Shown piece after piece: positions 1 through 11,966 of a stretch of DNA of 64,000 nucleotides; position 1 is the first letter of the stretch; every line of letters starts with the position of its first letter. A program made the position numbers and the translations under genes. This DNA comes from Symbiodinium kawagutii (Eukaryota > Sar > Dinophyceae > Suessiales > Symbiodiniaceae). The stretch covers positions 60,293 to 124,292 of the forward strand of contig VSDK01006302.1 in NCBI GenBank assembly GCA_009767595.1, read 5' to 3'. The notes under the pieces were generated by a model. The model searched no databases. It saw nothing but the letters and a program-made list of their open reading frames with translations, and was not told where the DNA came from.

Positions 1-1500
1 TCCCGGGATCCTCCTTGGGATCATCTATTTTTTTTCCTGCGGAAGGAGCCTGTGGGACACTCCGTCCAGGTCGTGCTATCCATCCTCTGGATTCTAAATC
101 AGGTTCTATGAATCCTCCTTCAACTGACCCGAATTCATTAATCTATCTATCCTTTGTTGGACTTTGTTCCATTTCCCGCTGGCACTCCTCCACCATGACC
201 ACTGCAGTAAGTTCCAAAGGCTGGCAGTCGGTTTCCTGGGCTTGCGCCAGCTTCTGATCATCAAAGGCTTCGCCGGAGGAAATCAAACAGCGGCATTTCG
301 CCACATCCAAACTTTTCGCCACCTGGAGGCTCCATCCAGTCCATGAGGAGTTGCCAAGGGTTTGTGGTGAAGAGGTTCAACCCTGTCGGTTTATCGGTGG
401 TATTTCCATGGCCCCCTACAATGGTCAACATGCAGAGGGATTTCGGTGTCTGCAGGCCTTAAAGTATCAAATAGGATTTACCCTATGATAGCATTGCAAG
501 TGGCTGTTTCGAGGTGATCTACACATCTGGTATTTTTCGTTGACATCTTTACCAAACAATATGACTTTGGGAAAAATCACATTCAAAGCAGAGCTGGGAT
601 CGGCTTCTCTACATCATCCATTGATGACATTGACTTCTTCCACTAAGGGAAATGGATTGCTGCGCCACCAAAACCAAACAACACGTCTCCCTTGCGATGT
701 CACCAAGCCCAAGATGATGGTAGCAACACTTCTGGATGTTGTGCTTTTTGCAGGGTTGCGAACACGAATCTTGTAATTAAGAGCACAAACCAATACACAA
801 ATCAATTATTTAGGGACCTAATATTCCTTGGTGATCGCTAACTAATCTCTTTGTTTGTCCACTTTTTGAGATGCAACAGAATTTATACCTCCGGTTCTCA
901 AACATCCAGGCAAGTCACCAAAGACTTTCCCAGCGGATGAGCGCAGTTGTTGGTGTTTAGCTCAGTTATGGGGAAGCCAAGCGGCTTGGAAGGCTGCTAC
1001 GAAAGCCATCCAAGTTCGACTTCAAGCTGTTTCGTGCCAACAATCAACAAAACAATAATTCAAACACTTGCGAAGGCCAGTTCTATCCCTAGGGCTCATG
1101 GGCTGCTTCACCACCATCTTCATGCTTTGTCAGCTTGTTTTTGGTTTGTTGATCACCAATCATCAAAGCAAAATCCCATCAACCCTATGAACCATCCATC
1201 ATTTGCACTCCATCAGCACCTCTGGTGGCTTCTCAAAACGGGTGTGCCCCCAAATCATCCAATATTAGTCACTTAGTAATTAACCAGCCATTTTGGGGCC
1301 ACCTATTTTGAGAAACAGCCATATCAACTCATCAAACCTATTATTAACCATCAACCAGCTAGAAATCAACCATTGGTTGGTTGGTTAATATTGACCCAGC
1401 TCGCCATATCAACCCACCAAGATTGGTTAAAATTGACCCAGCTCGCCGACCCATAGCCCATAGCCATATCAACCCATAGCAACCCCTCAACCCATCAAAC

Positions 1501-1640
1501 CGCCTCCAACTCCAAGCGCTCGGCGCTGTCGAAGTCTGCAAGTCGCAGCGTCAGCAGCTGCTCCCCGGCCATGGACCACACGCGCGCCATGGGACGTCGG
1601 CCGAAAGGCGGCAAGGCGGTTGGGGCAACGGTGGAGTTCG
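1501..1640 (-). CDS. Exon of the giant gene; last one visible in the window
   Basis: The frame is open and G/C-rich, reading through PPFGRRPMARVWSMAG to LLTLRLADFDSAERLELEA. The donor is GCG|GTTTGATGG, followed by intron of the GGTTGAGGGGTTG type. The 5' limit is unclear because no AG lies before the G/C-rich part; only GAG or CAG at about 1558 would give an acceptor. No family recognised. Confidence 0.5.
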
Positions 1641-2776
1641 TATGGGGATGATCCATGGTGAGGTGATGATGGTCCATGATTGGCAAGTTGATGCTGTTAG
1701 GTGCTGGTGATGGTTGATGATGATTGATAGCTGATGATGTTTTAATAAGGGCATTTTGGGTCAACTATGATTGGTAGTCGTGCGTGATTCTGGCTTCTAG
1801 CAGTTGATCGGGATCAACATGCATGATCTCCCAAGGTTGGGACCCTGTTGATTCGAAGCCAATGACTTGGTTTTTAGGGGCTGAACATCTGAGCTCACAT
1901 GTCTTGTCGCTGGTGGCGATCCGAAAACTGAGGCAATGGAGAAACACTTTGGGCCACTCAGTGTGGTTTCTCGGTGAGATGTTGATGGTAGATACACTCA
2001 CATGTACATGCATGGATACATTGTATATGTGAATCAAGACATATATCTGTGTATACACGTGTATCTATAGTATGGTGGACGTATGCAAAAATCAATTGCA
2101 AAATGATGACTGATCTGTAAGACAAGCTGATCGTCCCCAAACAAATGCACAGGCACCCAAGGTGACTCTAGTACTCCATATCTCAACTAACCGTTGCGAC
2201 CAAACAAATGTCAAAACACTCTATCCCCGAATGCCTCAAAATAGATCATCCTGGACATTAAGGAAGTACATAGCAGTCTTTCTTGCAATGTCATTTGTGT
2301 CTTAGCCGCAGACTTATATCCCTAAAGATTCAAATGTTTGAGTCATCACGTCGGTTTAGGGATTTTTCTCTTAGAAAAAGGCTCGATGGCACAAACAACT
2401 CACCACAAGAAGTGTTTGCCTTGACAGGCCAAGGCTCGTGTCTTGGGGCAAATCCGGGTCCGAGCTGAACATGTGCCTGGAGGTTCGGGGGATCCCTGAA
2501 GTTTGGGGCTGCAACTACCCACAGCAGGTGCAACATGGGGTGGAAATGGTCAAGTCCAGTGGGAAGAAAGGTGAATTTGGTGTGTCACAAGTTAGGAAGA
2601 ACCGACTTGACACCGGAAAACTCACGATTCACACGACACAATCATCTTCGGAACCAGTTTCAACTGTGTCATCATCATTCGGTGACCTGGATCACAACAG
2701 TAGCAACAGTATCTTCCATCGATTTGTAGGTGGCTGTTGGTAACCCCAAGGGCACCACTTCCGACCCATGGGTGAC

Positions 2777-2899
2777 CCGCAGGGCACCACTGGGGCACCG
2801 GTGGAACTTCTGAGGCCGCGGCTTTCGGAAGGTTTCGCCTCCCCAGCTCTGCAGATCGAGACTGCGCAGGAGAACTCGGTCAGCGCAGGCGGGTTCCAC
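2777..2899 (-). CDS. Exon of the giant gene
   Basis: The acceptor GGAG|GTG and donor CGG|GTCACCC give 41 codons in phase 0 at both ends. The piece begins VEPACADRVLLRSLDLQSWG and ends CPSGALR. A second open frame (TEFSCAVSICRAGEAKPS) has similar codon bias, so the reading frame is only probable. No family recognised. Confidence 0.45.
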
Positions 2900-3399
2900 C
2901 TCCGTGTACCTGGCAGCAGCGACGGTGGGACGAGTCGTAACCTCCTCACTTGGTGGGATTGGATCCAGTCCCGAAATTGGTTGGGATCTCCAACTGAACG
3001 GAGTTGCTTGGCAATGGGAAATGGACTGGGAACTGCTTCACCGTTTTGAAGTTTCGTCATCTTTCATGTTGGCAATCCGTACCCTCGGTGAACAACCCTG
3101 CTGTGGAGTTGTTGCCAGCGCACGTGGTAATGAATCGGATGCGCCAGAAACGATGCTCGAAGTAAGCATCGTGCTCTTGCGGAGCCCTTCCCTCCTGGGA
3201 ATCCGACCGTCCAGAAATAGCTATGGCTGGATGCTAATCTTGGGCATGTTCATCATCATCCATGTAGAAACATAGCGGCAACTCTTGAGCACAACTGTCA
3301 TCTCCATCGGTTCAATCCATGGCCTTAGATTTTTTTCAGATTGGGGAGTCACCAACTCTCAGGTAAAGACCCCTACTCCTGGGGGTGCCCACGATTCAC

Positions 3400-3485
3400 C
3401 TGAGAACCACTGCCCCGCGCGTAGTCCTGGGTGGTGGCCATGCATCGGGCCAGGGCGGGATAGGCATCACCGGGATCTTCGAGGC
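3400..3485 (-). CDS. Exon with DPGxxYP motif, copy 1
   Basis: Reads GLEDPGDAYPALARCMATTQ and then DYARGSGSQ. The donor is CAG|GTGAATC and the acceptor probably GAG|GC. The core DPGDAYP...C recurs in exons at 11,967 and 19,096, which identifies this frame over the longer proline-rich frame that is also open here. Confidence 0.5.
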
Positions 3486-4134
3486 CTCAACTGCTTGGTC
3501 ATGGCGAAGCAATGAAGCGAAATCACAGTGGCCACACTTAGTCATCAGCGGTGGTATCATCCGTGAACACCTGTGGTATACAACCAGAAGGGTGGATTCA
3601 CCAGTGGTTAGGAACAAATTAACGCGCAGTTGTAGCACTGGTTAATCAATGGTTCATCACTGATTAATTAAGGCTAATCAGGGGCTCACAATGGTCAAAC
3701 TATCGACAGTTAACAAGCATGGGTTGTATCATCGAATCATCGGTCAACTGCAGGTCACTGGTAAACAAATAGTTGATAATGGTTACAATGGTTTTACCAG
3801 AACCTGCGAATCATAGTTGTCAAGTGAACTTGTGGAAATTCATGAAATGTTCATTATGTTTGATAATTCACTTTCTTCATACATATTGATGGGTCAGATT
3901 GGCGAGAGTAATTATTGACGGTCGTTCATCATCAAGTTTTATCCCAGAAAATCTTTGATCAATGATCGACCACAGTTGATTGATAGTAGTTGCAACTAAC
4001 TACCAACTATATGTTTGTTCAACTATTTCAATATGTTTGGGTTTGATCCGTGGTGGATGATCATCCACAGTGGTTGACAGGTGAAGCCATCCAGCTGCAC
4101 CATCCCACTGCCTCCCCCGGGGCTCCCCACCCAC

Positions 4135-4200
4135 TTCCACGGTGATGGAGAGGTCCATGGGATAAATGTGGCGAATGTGCAGCTTGGGCGCTGTGGTATC
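4135..4200 (-). CDS. Exon of the giant gene
   Basis: The acceptor CTCAG|GAT and the donor GAA|GTGGGTGG give 22 codons in phase 0: DTTAPKLHIRHIYPMDLSIT followed by VE. Coding bias may continue for about 50 more bases to a second donor, CCT|GTCAACC, at 4,078. The alternating hydrophobic pattern suggests beta strands. No family recognised. Confidence 0.5.
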
Positions 4201-4861
4201 CTGAGCGCTGGGAGGACCTAGTGGCGATCCATCCATGGCTGATGGCTGTGATCACCAACGACAGCACAAAACGGGGCTAGGCACGTCCACCTGCTGCGGA
4301 ACCACCCTGAGTTGAAGCCTACAAGGTAGGGAATTTCAGGGACGGACTTCATATCTTCATTCATGTGGCACAATCCTGCTACTTGACAACCTGCTTTCCT
4401 TCATTGTACCTTCAAAACGGCATAAAACGGCCATCAATGCACAAGCTTTTGATTACGGGTTAACCCTGCCAACCTTGATACTTTGAGTGTGTTCCATGAT
4501 CTTCCTATGGCACTTGGATACTGAATTTGTCCAAGAATCCGTCGTCTTCACTGTCAGAGGTGCACTCATGCTGTACTGCAGGTTGCCGTAAAGATCTTCG
4601 CTGTAGCAAAAGATCTGACAGTGACGTGTGACGCGTTGCTTCCCTTTGGGGGAACTCCTCTCCGTACTCCCAAGGTCAAGTTGATACCCAACGAGGATTA
4701 CGTAGGCTGACCATACCATAGTTCAAGCGTAGTTTAACATCAAATGGTTAGTTTCGCCTATGATTTCAACTATAATCATGACCATCAACACCTACCATAG
4801 TTTCGACCATGGTTTCTTAATCAACATCAAATCATCATCACCTCTCGGCTTTCTAAATGAC

Positions 4862-4984
4862 ATCACTGAGCGCCTCGTAACTGCGATTGGGTTGCAAGCC
4901 ATAGATGTCGATGGGTTGAGGCCCGCCGTCCGGAATCAAAGACGTGGGCAGACCGTTGCGAAGATCGAACTGATCCGTGATGTC
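4862..4984 (-). CDS. Exon of the giant gene
   Basis: A clear acceptor TTTCAG|GAC and donor GAT|GTCATTTAG enclose 41 phase-0 codons. It reads DITDQFDLRNGLPTSLIPDG at the start and IDIYGLQPNRSYEALSD at the end. Third positions are strongly G/C. The piece resembles a beta-sandwich loop-strand segment; no named domain can be assigned. Confidence 0.6.
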
Positions 4985-5662
4985 CTGAAATGCATGGGCT
5001 TTCAGGTGGTGCTGCATGGCTTTCGAATTATTTGTTCATGCTGTTTTCCTGGTGATGAGCTGTCATGGTCACACTGGTTGCAGTTACAAGTGGTTTCACA
5101 AGGAAACACGCTCAAATGGCTGGAGAAGTAACAGATGGTTGATGTTGCTTGTGATAACTATAGCCACGTGCGGCGTTCCCAAGTTGAAATCGGTTTAATT
5201 CTGTTGCTTAGGCATTGGAGCAAGCCAGGCTTAGAACTCCCATCAGCAACGGAAGTCAAGGCTTGTGCACTGGATTTCTTCAGCTGCCAACACCAACGAA
5301 GAATGCTGATAGCAAGGCACAATGCTTGATGGTTGGACGTATCAACAAACTGTGATAGTAGCAAATATCACTTTGAGATGCGAAGCTGTCGAGCTGTTCT
5401 CGGTCTTGGTGGTACTCAGAAAACTCAGCAATTTCTGTGTTCCAAAATGACCCCAGGGGGAAAATTTCAGGTAACCCTCAAATGAATCAAATGAAAATGA
5501 TTGTGACAACTGCCTCTTCTGCCATTTCACCATTCCAAGTGGCTTCTAGACATACCCATGCTTCCCAAATGGGATCTTCCACGTTCATGCTATCTGCCAT
5601 GGGTGCACCCCTAAGCGAGGTGCAGTGCCCCAAACATGCCCCGCTGACCCCGCTGACCCCGC

Positions 5663-5782
5663 GTCCTCGAGGCGATTGTTGTCCTGCAACTCAGCGTAGG
5701 CCTCGATCTCACAGATGCGGATGCCGAACTCCTCCGGAAGCACCTGCTCCGACGGGGAGATCAGGAGATGCTCCGAGCGGAG
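5663..5782 (-). CDS. Exon with discoidin/fucolectin-like C-terminal strand
   Basis: Starts LRSEHLLISPSEQV and contains EEFGIRICEIEAYAE. The pattern G-[IV]-R-[IL]-C-E-[IV]-E-[AV]-Y is typical of the last strand of F5/8 type C (discoidin) and fucolectin-type galactose- or fucose-binding domains; this is family knowledge applied to a short match. The acceptor is GAG|CTC. The donor has no good phase-0 GT, and GAC|GCGGGG (GC type) fits best. A CGGGGTCAG tandem follows. Confidence 0.5.
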
Positions 5783-5995
5783 CTCCAGGGAGCGATTTGC
5801 TCAGTGACTATTTCTGGTTGTCTCCGGCATACCACTGAAAACTTCCAATTTCCACATGTCATAACTATCCAATCCCATCATGATGCTTGGTATGCTTGAT
5901 TTCTTCAGGTTGTTGGTTCTGAGTCATCATGGGTTTCCAACAACTTCGGACCCTTGCGTTTCCCACCAGCTCAGCCCCGCCTTCAGTTGATTCAC

Positions 5996-6055
5996 GTTGC
6001 CCCAAACGCTGACCCAGTTGCCGTTGGACTCGGTGGCGTGCCAGGTGATGTTCAG
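5996..6055 (-). CDS. Exon of the giant gene
   Basis: The acceptor TTCCAG|CTG and donor AAC|GTGAATC bound exactly 20 phase-0 codons, LNITWHATESNGNWVSVWGN. Both flanks remain open, so the exon could be somewhat longer. The Trp-rich strand pattern resembles lectin-like folds; no family is assigned. Confidence 0.55.
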
Positions 6056-6783
6056 CTGGAACGCTTCGAATCGCAAGGGATGGGTACTACGATGTACTGC
6101 GCTATCATTCATTGTGGGGTCAAAGCGTTGCAGGTGGTTAGCCAGACTTCTTTTATGTACGGTGGAAAGGAGGCATTGCAAGGGGGAAAAACACTTTCTG
6201 GCAAAACATCTTAGCATCAGCAAAGGTGAATGCTGATGATGGGAATCTTCTGAAACAACAAACTTGCTTGCATGTTGGTTCCTCCGCCGGCGGATGGCTG
6301 CAAAGACCAACTTCCACCGTTGACAATCGCTTCCCTGCACCGACTGGTAGCAGTTTATTCCAATTTCTTGGAATTCAACCCCTTGTTGAATAAATCTTGG
6401 GTTTCAGTCTAGAAAAACATGGAAAAACCATGCAACTGCCGGCTTCTCAGGTCCATGGTCTGTCGAGTGGCTGGATTACATGGCCACAGGTTGTCTCCCC
6501 GGGCATCCGGGATGGTGGTGCACAAAGGATCCGATCGAAAGCCAGTGGTGCCAACCTTGGAGAGAGGGGCGCCAAGGCCATTGGTGGCTGTGCTTGCAGA
6601 TGTAAGTATGCTGGAGCAACTCTGGCATTATATCAGTGATACCACATGAACATAGTTCGAAATCCAACATAGTTCGAAATCCATCATGGGCGAATGATCC
6701 TAGTTGTAAATCAGATGAGGCTTTTTCTTGAGCATCAGCAACAGTGTTGGAACTTCTGACCACTGGATCTGCTGCCAAGCCAC

Positions 6784-6906
6784 GAAGACGGACCATTCCG
6801 CAGATTGCTCCGGTCGACCGTCCGTGGGCACCACCAGGCGCACGGCTTTGATCAAGTACAGGCGGTCGCCCAAGGCGATCCGAAACGAGGGTGGGCTGAA
6901 GGTGTC
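6784..6906 (-). CDS. Exon of the giant gene
   Basis: The acceptor GTGAG|GAC and donor TTC|GTGGCTTGG give 41 phase-0 codons. It reads DTFSPPSFRIALGDRLYLIK, then AVRLVVPTDGRPEQSAEWSV. Codon bias is strong. The frame stays open for about seven more codons to another donor near 6,763. Looks like beta-strand material of a surface module. Confidence 0.6.
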
Positions 6907-7270
6907 CTCACCGGTGACACGAACGTGACGTCGGTTTCTCATGGGAAGAAAATGAACAAAACATCTGGCTATCAGAACACAGCCAGATGGATATCTGGCA
7001 ATTTGTCTACTTGGGAAATTATTCATCTAAAGAGGATTTGGAAATTGGGCAGAAGTGATCATGATTTCGTACCTACTTTTGGTGAGACTGGCACTGAACT
7101 TGGCAAGCCAACAGAGTTGGAGGTCTGTGTCATCCCGAATTCTTATTGATCATTCACCGCTTACTGACATTTTCATCCCCTGGAATTCCCACGACTTTCC
7201 TCCCTCGCAATGGTACCAGGACCACCCGGTGGCACCCCCATGGCACCCTGGCAATACCCCGTGGCACCAC

Positions 7271-7369
7271 ATCGCTCTCCTGTCTCCGAGTAGAGGCACA
7301 GACGTGCAGAGGATCGTTCTGAGCGCAGTACTCGCAGAACGTGTTGTCGCCCCACTGACCGTCCACCGC
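7271..7369 (-). CDS. Cys-rich exon of the giant gene
   Basis: The acceptor CCCCAG|GCG and donor GAT|GTGGTGCC give 33 phase-0 codons. The peptide contains AVDGQWGDNTFCEYCAQNDP and LHVCASTRRQESD, with three Cys in a C-x2-C-x8-C arrangement suggesting disulphides. No named family. Confidence 0.6.
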
Positions 7370-8041
7370 CTGGGGACATGGGACGGTGGACATAGCGATG
7401 ACGTGTCACAGCTTGGAAGCGGCGATCATGTCACAGCTGGGAAGCTGAAACCGGATCACAGCTTGGAAGCATGAACCAAGAACCAACATGAGGCGGAACA
7501 ACAAAACTATGAAGGATGGTGGTGGCCCAAGGGTCAAGCAGCTTCTTTACCAGGGCAGTGTATGGAGATCAAAACCCAACAAGAACGATTCAATCACCAA
7601 CTAGCCATGGTGGGCTGTCAAAAGCTGCCATTGTTGGTGCGTGAAGAGACCACAATTACTGATCTCGCACCCCTTTGAACACGGCTTGGAACCGTCCCGC
7701 GAATCCCATCTCATTTTGAGGAAGTTTTTCTTACAAAGCTGTGAGATAGATTAACCTATATATTCATGTACATTACACATACATGCAACTACAATGCTCA
7801 TTTAGAGTCAAGTGGAACACAAGGTATACTAGTAAGAGTAGATCATACTGCGTATATAGTACGCACACAAAAATACCGCACTATCCTTGAGATGGTCCAA
7901 TCCTCTCCCATGGCCAGGTGGCCACGTGGTTCCCGCTTGCCTTCTCAGCAACTCCATTGAAGGCAACTGAAGAACTGGTGATGCTTCGGCCCTGCAGCAG
8001 GTTTCCCACCCTTGGACAAATGTAGAGCTCCGACGGGTTAC

Positions 8042-8158
8042 CTGTGCAGCAGCCACGAGTCGCAAGGGTCAACAGCAGTCACTGTCACAGCTGCGCCTGA
8101 AGCAACGGTGCCCACCAGCAGAGTTCCCAATGGACTGATGGGCGACGAATCGATGTAC
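8042..8158 (-). CDS. Exon, probable end of the FAMeT-like module
   Basis: A good acceptor TTTCCTCCAG|G and a good donor CACAG|GTAACC enclose 117 bases (39 codons, phase 2 at both ends). It reads YIDSSPISPLGTLLVGTVAS, then GAAVTVTAVDPCDSW. In FAMeT-type domains a strand with a Gly-Thr/Val pattern follows the FW motif, which fits its place after the exon at 8,678. The phase does not match that exon as drawn, so one boundary is wrong or an exon is missing. Confidence 0.5.
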
Positions 8159-8520
8159 CTGGAGGAAACTTCAGGAGAGTCTCTTGTTGAAGACTTAAGA
8201 GATGCATCATGTTTTGATGAACTTTTTCCAGTTGAAACGTCAGATTTATTGATTGCTGGAACTCCCAGTATATGATCTTGTTCTATCTGGTTGTTTCATG
8301 TTGTGCCCCGCATCATGGCAAGTCACCAAGAACAAAACTGTGCTTTGAATTTGAAGACATGGCAGCCGTGGCACGAAATCAATACGTTGTGGCCGAAAAT
8401 CTCCTTCATCCCCACACGGATCAAACCTGTCTTGGGATCGGCTTCCTGAGTCTGGATGGCGCATTTCAAGGCCAACAGCTTGAAACACAAAAGAGTTCCA
8501 AATGTGAGCCGAAGACGTGG

Positions 8521-8550
8521 AGTGATATCAAGTGATATCAAGTGATATCA
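8521..8550. repeat. Three copies of a 10-base unit
   Basis: AGTGATATCA repeated three times head to tail. Confidence 0.9.
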
Positions 8551-8677
8551 AGTCTTTCATCTGAAGCCTATCCACAGTTCGTCATCAAGATCTCAAGTAT
8601 AACGTGAGGCAGTCACAAATATCTAAAGCCCACCCTGAAGCATCACCACATCACTCTCAGCATCTCCAAGGCTCCAC

Positions 8678-8758
8678 CCAGAAGGTGTTGAACCTCCCAG
8701 GGTCCAGGATCGGCACGCTGTCCGCGGTGGACCAGGAGACTACCACGGTGGGGTCTGC
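8678..8758 (-). CDS. Exon of FAMeT-like module, part 3
   Basis: The acceptor GGGCAG|GCA and donor TGG|GTGGAGCC give 27 phase-0 codons: ADPTVVVSWSTADSV, then PILDPGRFNTFW. The ending RFNTFW corresponds to the conserved aromatic-F-W step of FAMeT-type domains. It joins in phase with the preceding exon at 9,252. Confidence 0.55.
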
Positions 8759-9115
8759 CTGCCCTTCCTTGGGTGGAACGACAGATGGGTTCATCGGCTC
8801 ATCAATCTGAGGCTTGTCCAGCAGAGAATCTGCTGGGGACTGGCAGAATTACTGTCCGGAAACAAAGGCTTTAGCAAGGCGGAAGTGGCTTCAGAAAAGT
8901 GTCAAAGAACATGATCTAAAATGTCATGATTTGCTCAGTGGTTTGGGGGTACCAGGACGTATAGCCTCACCTTTGCGCGGTCAGCTTGTAGTCATTCGGG
9001 TGGGGGCTCTCATGCCAGGGTCCTATGCCAAGATTCATGAAAATTCAAAGCACCACCAACAAACATCAATGATAAACACCCTGTCGCCTTACACCCGCAG
9101 TACCGGTTGCCTATC

Positions 9116-9167
9116 TTGAATAGTGTTAGTTTGACGTAGTTTTGAATACTGTTAGTTTGACGTAGTT
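9116..9167. repeat. Two-copy tandem repeat, about 26 bp
   Basis: TTGAATAGTGTTAGTTTGAC and TTGAATACTGTTAGTTTGAC, both followed by GTAGTT, 26 bases apart. Confidence 0.85.
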
Positions 9168-9251
9168 CAACATAACCAAGCAACCACTTCCTCATATCTG
9201 GGCAGTCATTGCTTGTAGCGCATGACAGCTTGGTTACAGCCCATTTAGCAC

Positions 9252-9350
9252 CAGAACCGGGTCATTGCTTTCCCAAGCATCGTTGCTGATATCTCGGGAG
9301 TAGCCACGGCCCAAGGTCACGCGAGTGTTTTGCCATCCACCCAGCAGGAT
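9252..9350 (-). CDS. Exon of FAMeT-like module, part 2
   Basis: The acceptor CCGCAG|ATC and donor CTG|GTGCTAAATGG give 33 phase-0 codons. The start ILLGGWQNTRVTLGRGYSRD matches the hallmark [IV]-x-G-G-W-x-N-T-x-[SV] of farnesoic acid O-methyltransferase-like (PF12248-type) domains. These domains are found in arthropod FAMeT and in many extracellular proteins; despite the name, catalysis is not established for most. Confidence 0.6.
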
Positions 9351-9553
9351 CTGCGGCGGTGGAGAGACTGCAAATGGCATCCGTGACATGCACAATGTGA
9401 CAAGAAGAAATGAAGATGTGACAAAGATACACGACATAAGATATAATCAACAGATATACCCCACATAAGAAGATAGAATCAACACTAGAGACATACCCAA
9501 CAGTCATAGGATACGAACCGTACGCACCCCATTTGAGGCAAATGGTAAACCAC

Positions 9554-9652
9554 CGCAGCAGCCCGGCAGTCCGCCTCATAGCCGATGCCGTCCGGGGGAC
9601 CGATGAAAAGGTAGAGATCCCGGGGAGCCTTGACAGTGACCAGGAAACTCAC
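9554..9652 (-). CDS. Exon of FAMeT-like module, part 1
   Basis: The acceptor TGTCAG|GTG and donor GCG|GTGGTTTACC give 33 phase-0 codons, VSFLVTVKAPRDLYLFIGPP then DGIGYEADCRAAA. The pattern F-x-V-x-A-x-x-D-x-x-[IL] followed by Y-E is the typical first half of a FAMeT-like domain. It splices in phase to the GGWxNT exon. Confidence 0.6.
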
Positions 9653-9924
9653 CTGACACAGGTGCTGAAGATGGGCCTGGTCAAAGTGCTGACAAAACCT
9701 GGTAGATGGCAGCACAGTTCAACCTATCAACACTTGGCTTCGTGGATTCCTCCTTTCCATTTCAGTCAAATCTTTTGAGATTTCAAGTCTGAAATCAACC
9801 CAAATGGAACAGTAGTACCAACATGTAACAACCAAAGAAGCACTTTTTTTCGAAGAACTGCCAGGTCGATCAGCCACACATTTGCCAAGGCATACCACGT
9901 CCTTCCCCCCAACATCTGTCGCAC

Positions 9925-10020
9925 CTTCTGATGCGATGCCCGAGTGGTGCAGCCACCGGGGAGGCCCATGGGGTCGTGGTTGAAGCCGCAGCTCTGGTAG
10001 TCTTGGCGATGGCCGCCCCA
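9925..10020 (-). CDS. Cys/Gly-rich exon of the giant gene
   Basis: The acceptor CGCAG|TGG and donor AAG|GTGCGACAG enclose 32 phase-0 codons: WGGHRQDYQSCGFNHDPMGL, then PGGCTTRASHQK. Third positions are about 85% G/C, the clearest of three open frames. Two Cys, many Gly and His. No family recognised. Confidence 0.55.
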
Positions 10021-10900
10021 CTGCGACCTGGGGCATCCATGGGGTTCGAAACCGTTGAAGTATATGGTCCAATGGTATAGTGACGTAGTAAAGGTATAAG
10101 CCATCAATGGATGAAGTTTATAACCAATACCGGATATGATTAATGATGATTAACTTTAATATTGTGATAATGAATTCAACAAGTGTATCAATGATGTATA
10201 ACAGTCATGAAGCATTCGAATAAATGATGAAGGTGATGTATCAGGTTTATGAGCAAAGGTGATTGGTGATTAATGGGAAGCTATTGACAACCGAGAGTGA
10301 TTTGTAGTACTTGATAACAGTATCATATCAATACGGGCACTGGAGCAACTGTTGAAGTTAATAAAACTAAAGTTGTGAAGGCTCATGTTGCTTAGTAACA
10401 ATGTTGGAAACTGTGGTATCAGGTCAAAGTAACATTGAAATTAATGATAGTGATGTGATTCGGATGAGAAAAAAGCCATGTTACTGATGTGTTTTCTGCA
10501 TTCTGAAGTATGACTGAGCAATGGGTCGATGTTTGTGCGCCAATGGTCGCAAATGCCCGTTGGATGAGCATCTGACCGGAATGGGTGAACATATACCAAT
10601 GTCATCGGTGACTTCATCAGGATCACCATGAGGCTAAGAAACTAACATCATCTGTGCTACGTTGTTGGCTTCGTTTCGATTAATGATCGCCATAATCCGC
10701 CAAAACATACAAAAAACCCTTACAAAGAGAATATACCAACTCGTTGATTAATGGATGACAGATCCCATCCAAACATGATCCTCTGTGATTGTTACGAATC
10801 TGTCTCCGGCATGTCTGTTTGACCATCTCCATCGATAATTTTCAAACATCTGTACAAAATCCATCATCAATCCCCGCCAGGTCATGCTGGGACTCATCAC

Positions 10901-10981
10901 GCATCCTGACCCCGTCAGCCCGATGTGGGTCTCCCAGGATCTCCGACTGCTGAATTCGAAGCTTTCGATCCAACATTCGAG
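10901..10981 (-). CDS. Exon of the giant gene
   Basis: The acceptor TTCTCAG|CTC and donor TGC|GTGATGAG give 27 phase-0 codons, LECWIESFEFSSRRSW then ETHIGLTGSGC. A longer overlapping open frame has weaker codon bias and was not chosen. The donor belongs to the GTGATG group common in this window. Confidence 0.45.
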
Positions 10982-11350
10982 CTGAGAACCTCAGAATTTC
11001 CACCAAGTGGAGGGTGAACGCTTGGGAGTGTTCCATATATCGGTGGATTGACAGAAAACCGAACCTTACCGAGTCAAACCACACCTGTAGTTGTATGGAT
11101 TAGTTCATATCAGCCTTGGTTGATGAGGTTGGTTGATGATGGCTGCTTGATACGGTTGAATCCGGTTGACGGTGGCAGCTGCAAACCCAACATGCAGGTT
11201 GACAACAAACCACGGCTGCCAAGCCGCCGACTCAACAGATTGTTCCATGATACACTGTGATTGTTCCCAAAAAACCCGGTAGGTTCAAAACTGCCTACAG
11301 CCATTGTCCACTTTGGCCACCGCCAAGCCCTTGCTCCGATGCGAAATCAC

Positions 11351-11455
11351 ATCGTTTTTCGTTCCAAGGAACACTTCGGTCATTTGGATCCGGCCGTTCT
11401 GGTTCTGTCGGTCGGTGACTTCCACGTACTGACACTTCTGCCCGCGGGACGATAA
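11351..11455 (-). CDS. Exon of the giant gene
   Basis: The acceptor AGCGAG|TTA and donor GAT|GTGATTTCG give 35 phase-0 codons: LSSRGQKCQYVEVTDRQNQN, then GRIQMTEVFLGTKND. The start could be slightly different (GTCAG at 11,460). The V-E-V-T-D strand is similar to TD-containing strands in other exons. No named family. Confidence 0.55.
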
Positions 11456-11966
11456 CTCGCTGACGGCCGGCAGAGCCTTGGTATGTGGCTGGTGCTGCGC
11501 CACGTTCTTGGAAGCAACCATCAGGCGACCAAGGCCGTCATGTGACTATTGCTATTGGCTTTTGTTCGATATCAAAACTTGGCAGCAGAACGAACTTTTT
11601 GTGCATGGCCTGTTTATTGCATGTGACGGAAGCAGCATGAGTGTCCAAATTCAAAGGACATCGTCAAACATTGGTGATGGCACCGCGCAAAGAATAATGA
11701 TTCGCTGCAGTGCATCACAACGAATTCCTTTTTTATGTGTCTATCACCAAAGACTTACTAACTACTGATAGTCTCGTCCCCATGGTGACGATTCACCTTC
11801 TGGAAGTAGATGGCGTTGCAAGTCCCCAAGTCCATTTTGAACCCCTGCGTGAGCAATGAAACAACTGCAGCTTTGTGGGTTGAGACGTCCAGCAGCATGG
11901 TGCCCTGTCCAGCCCTCACAACTGCGGACGAAACGCCTCCGACACTCCCGTCAGCTCCCTCGCCAC

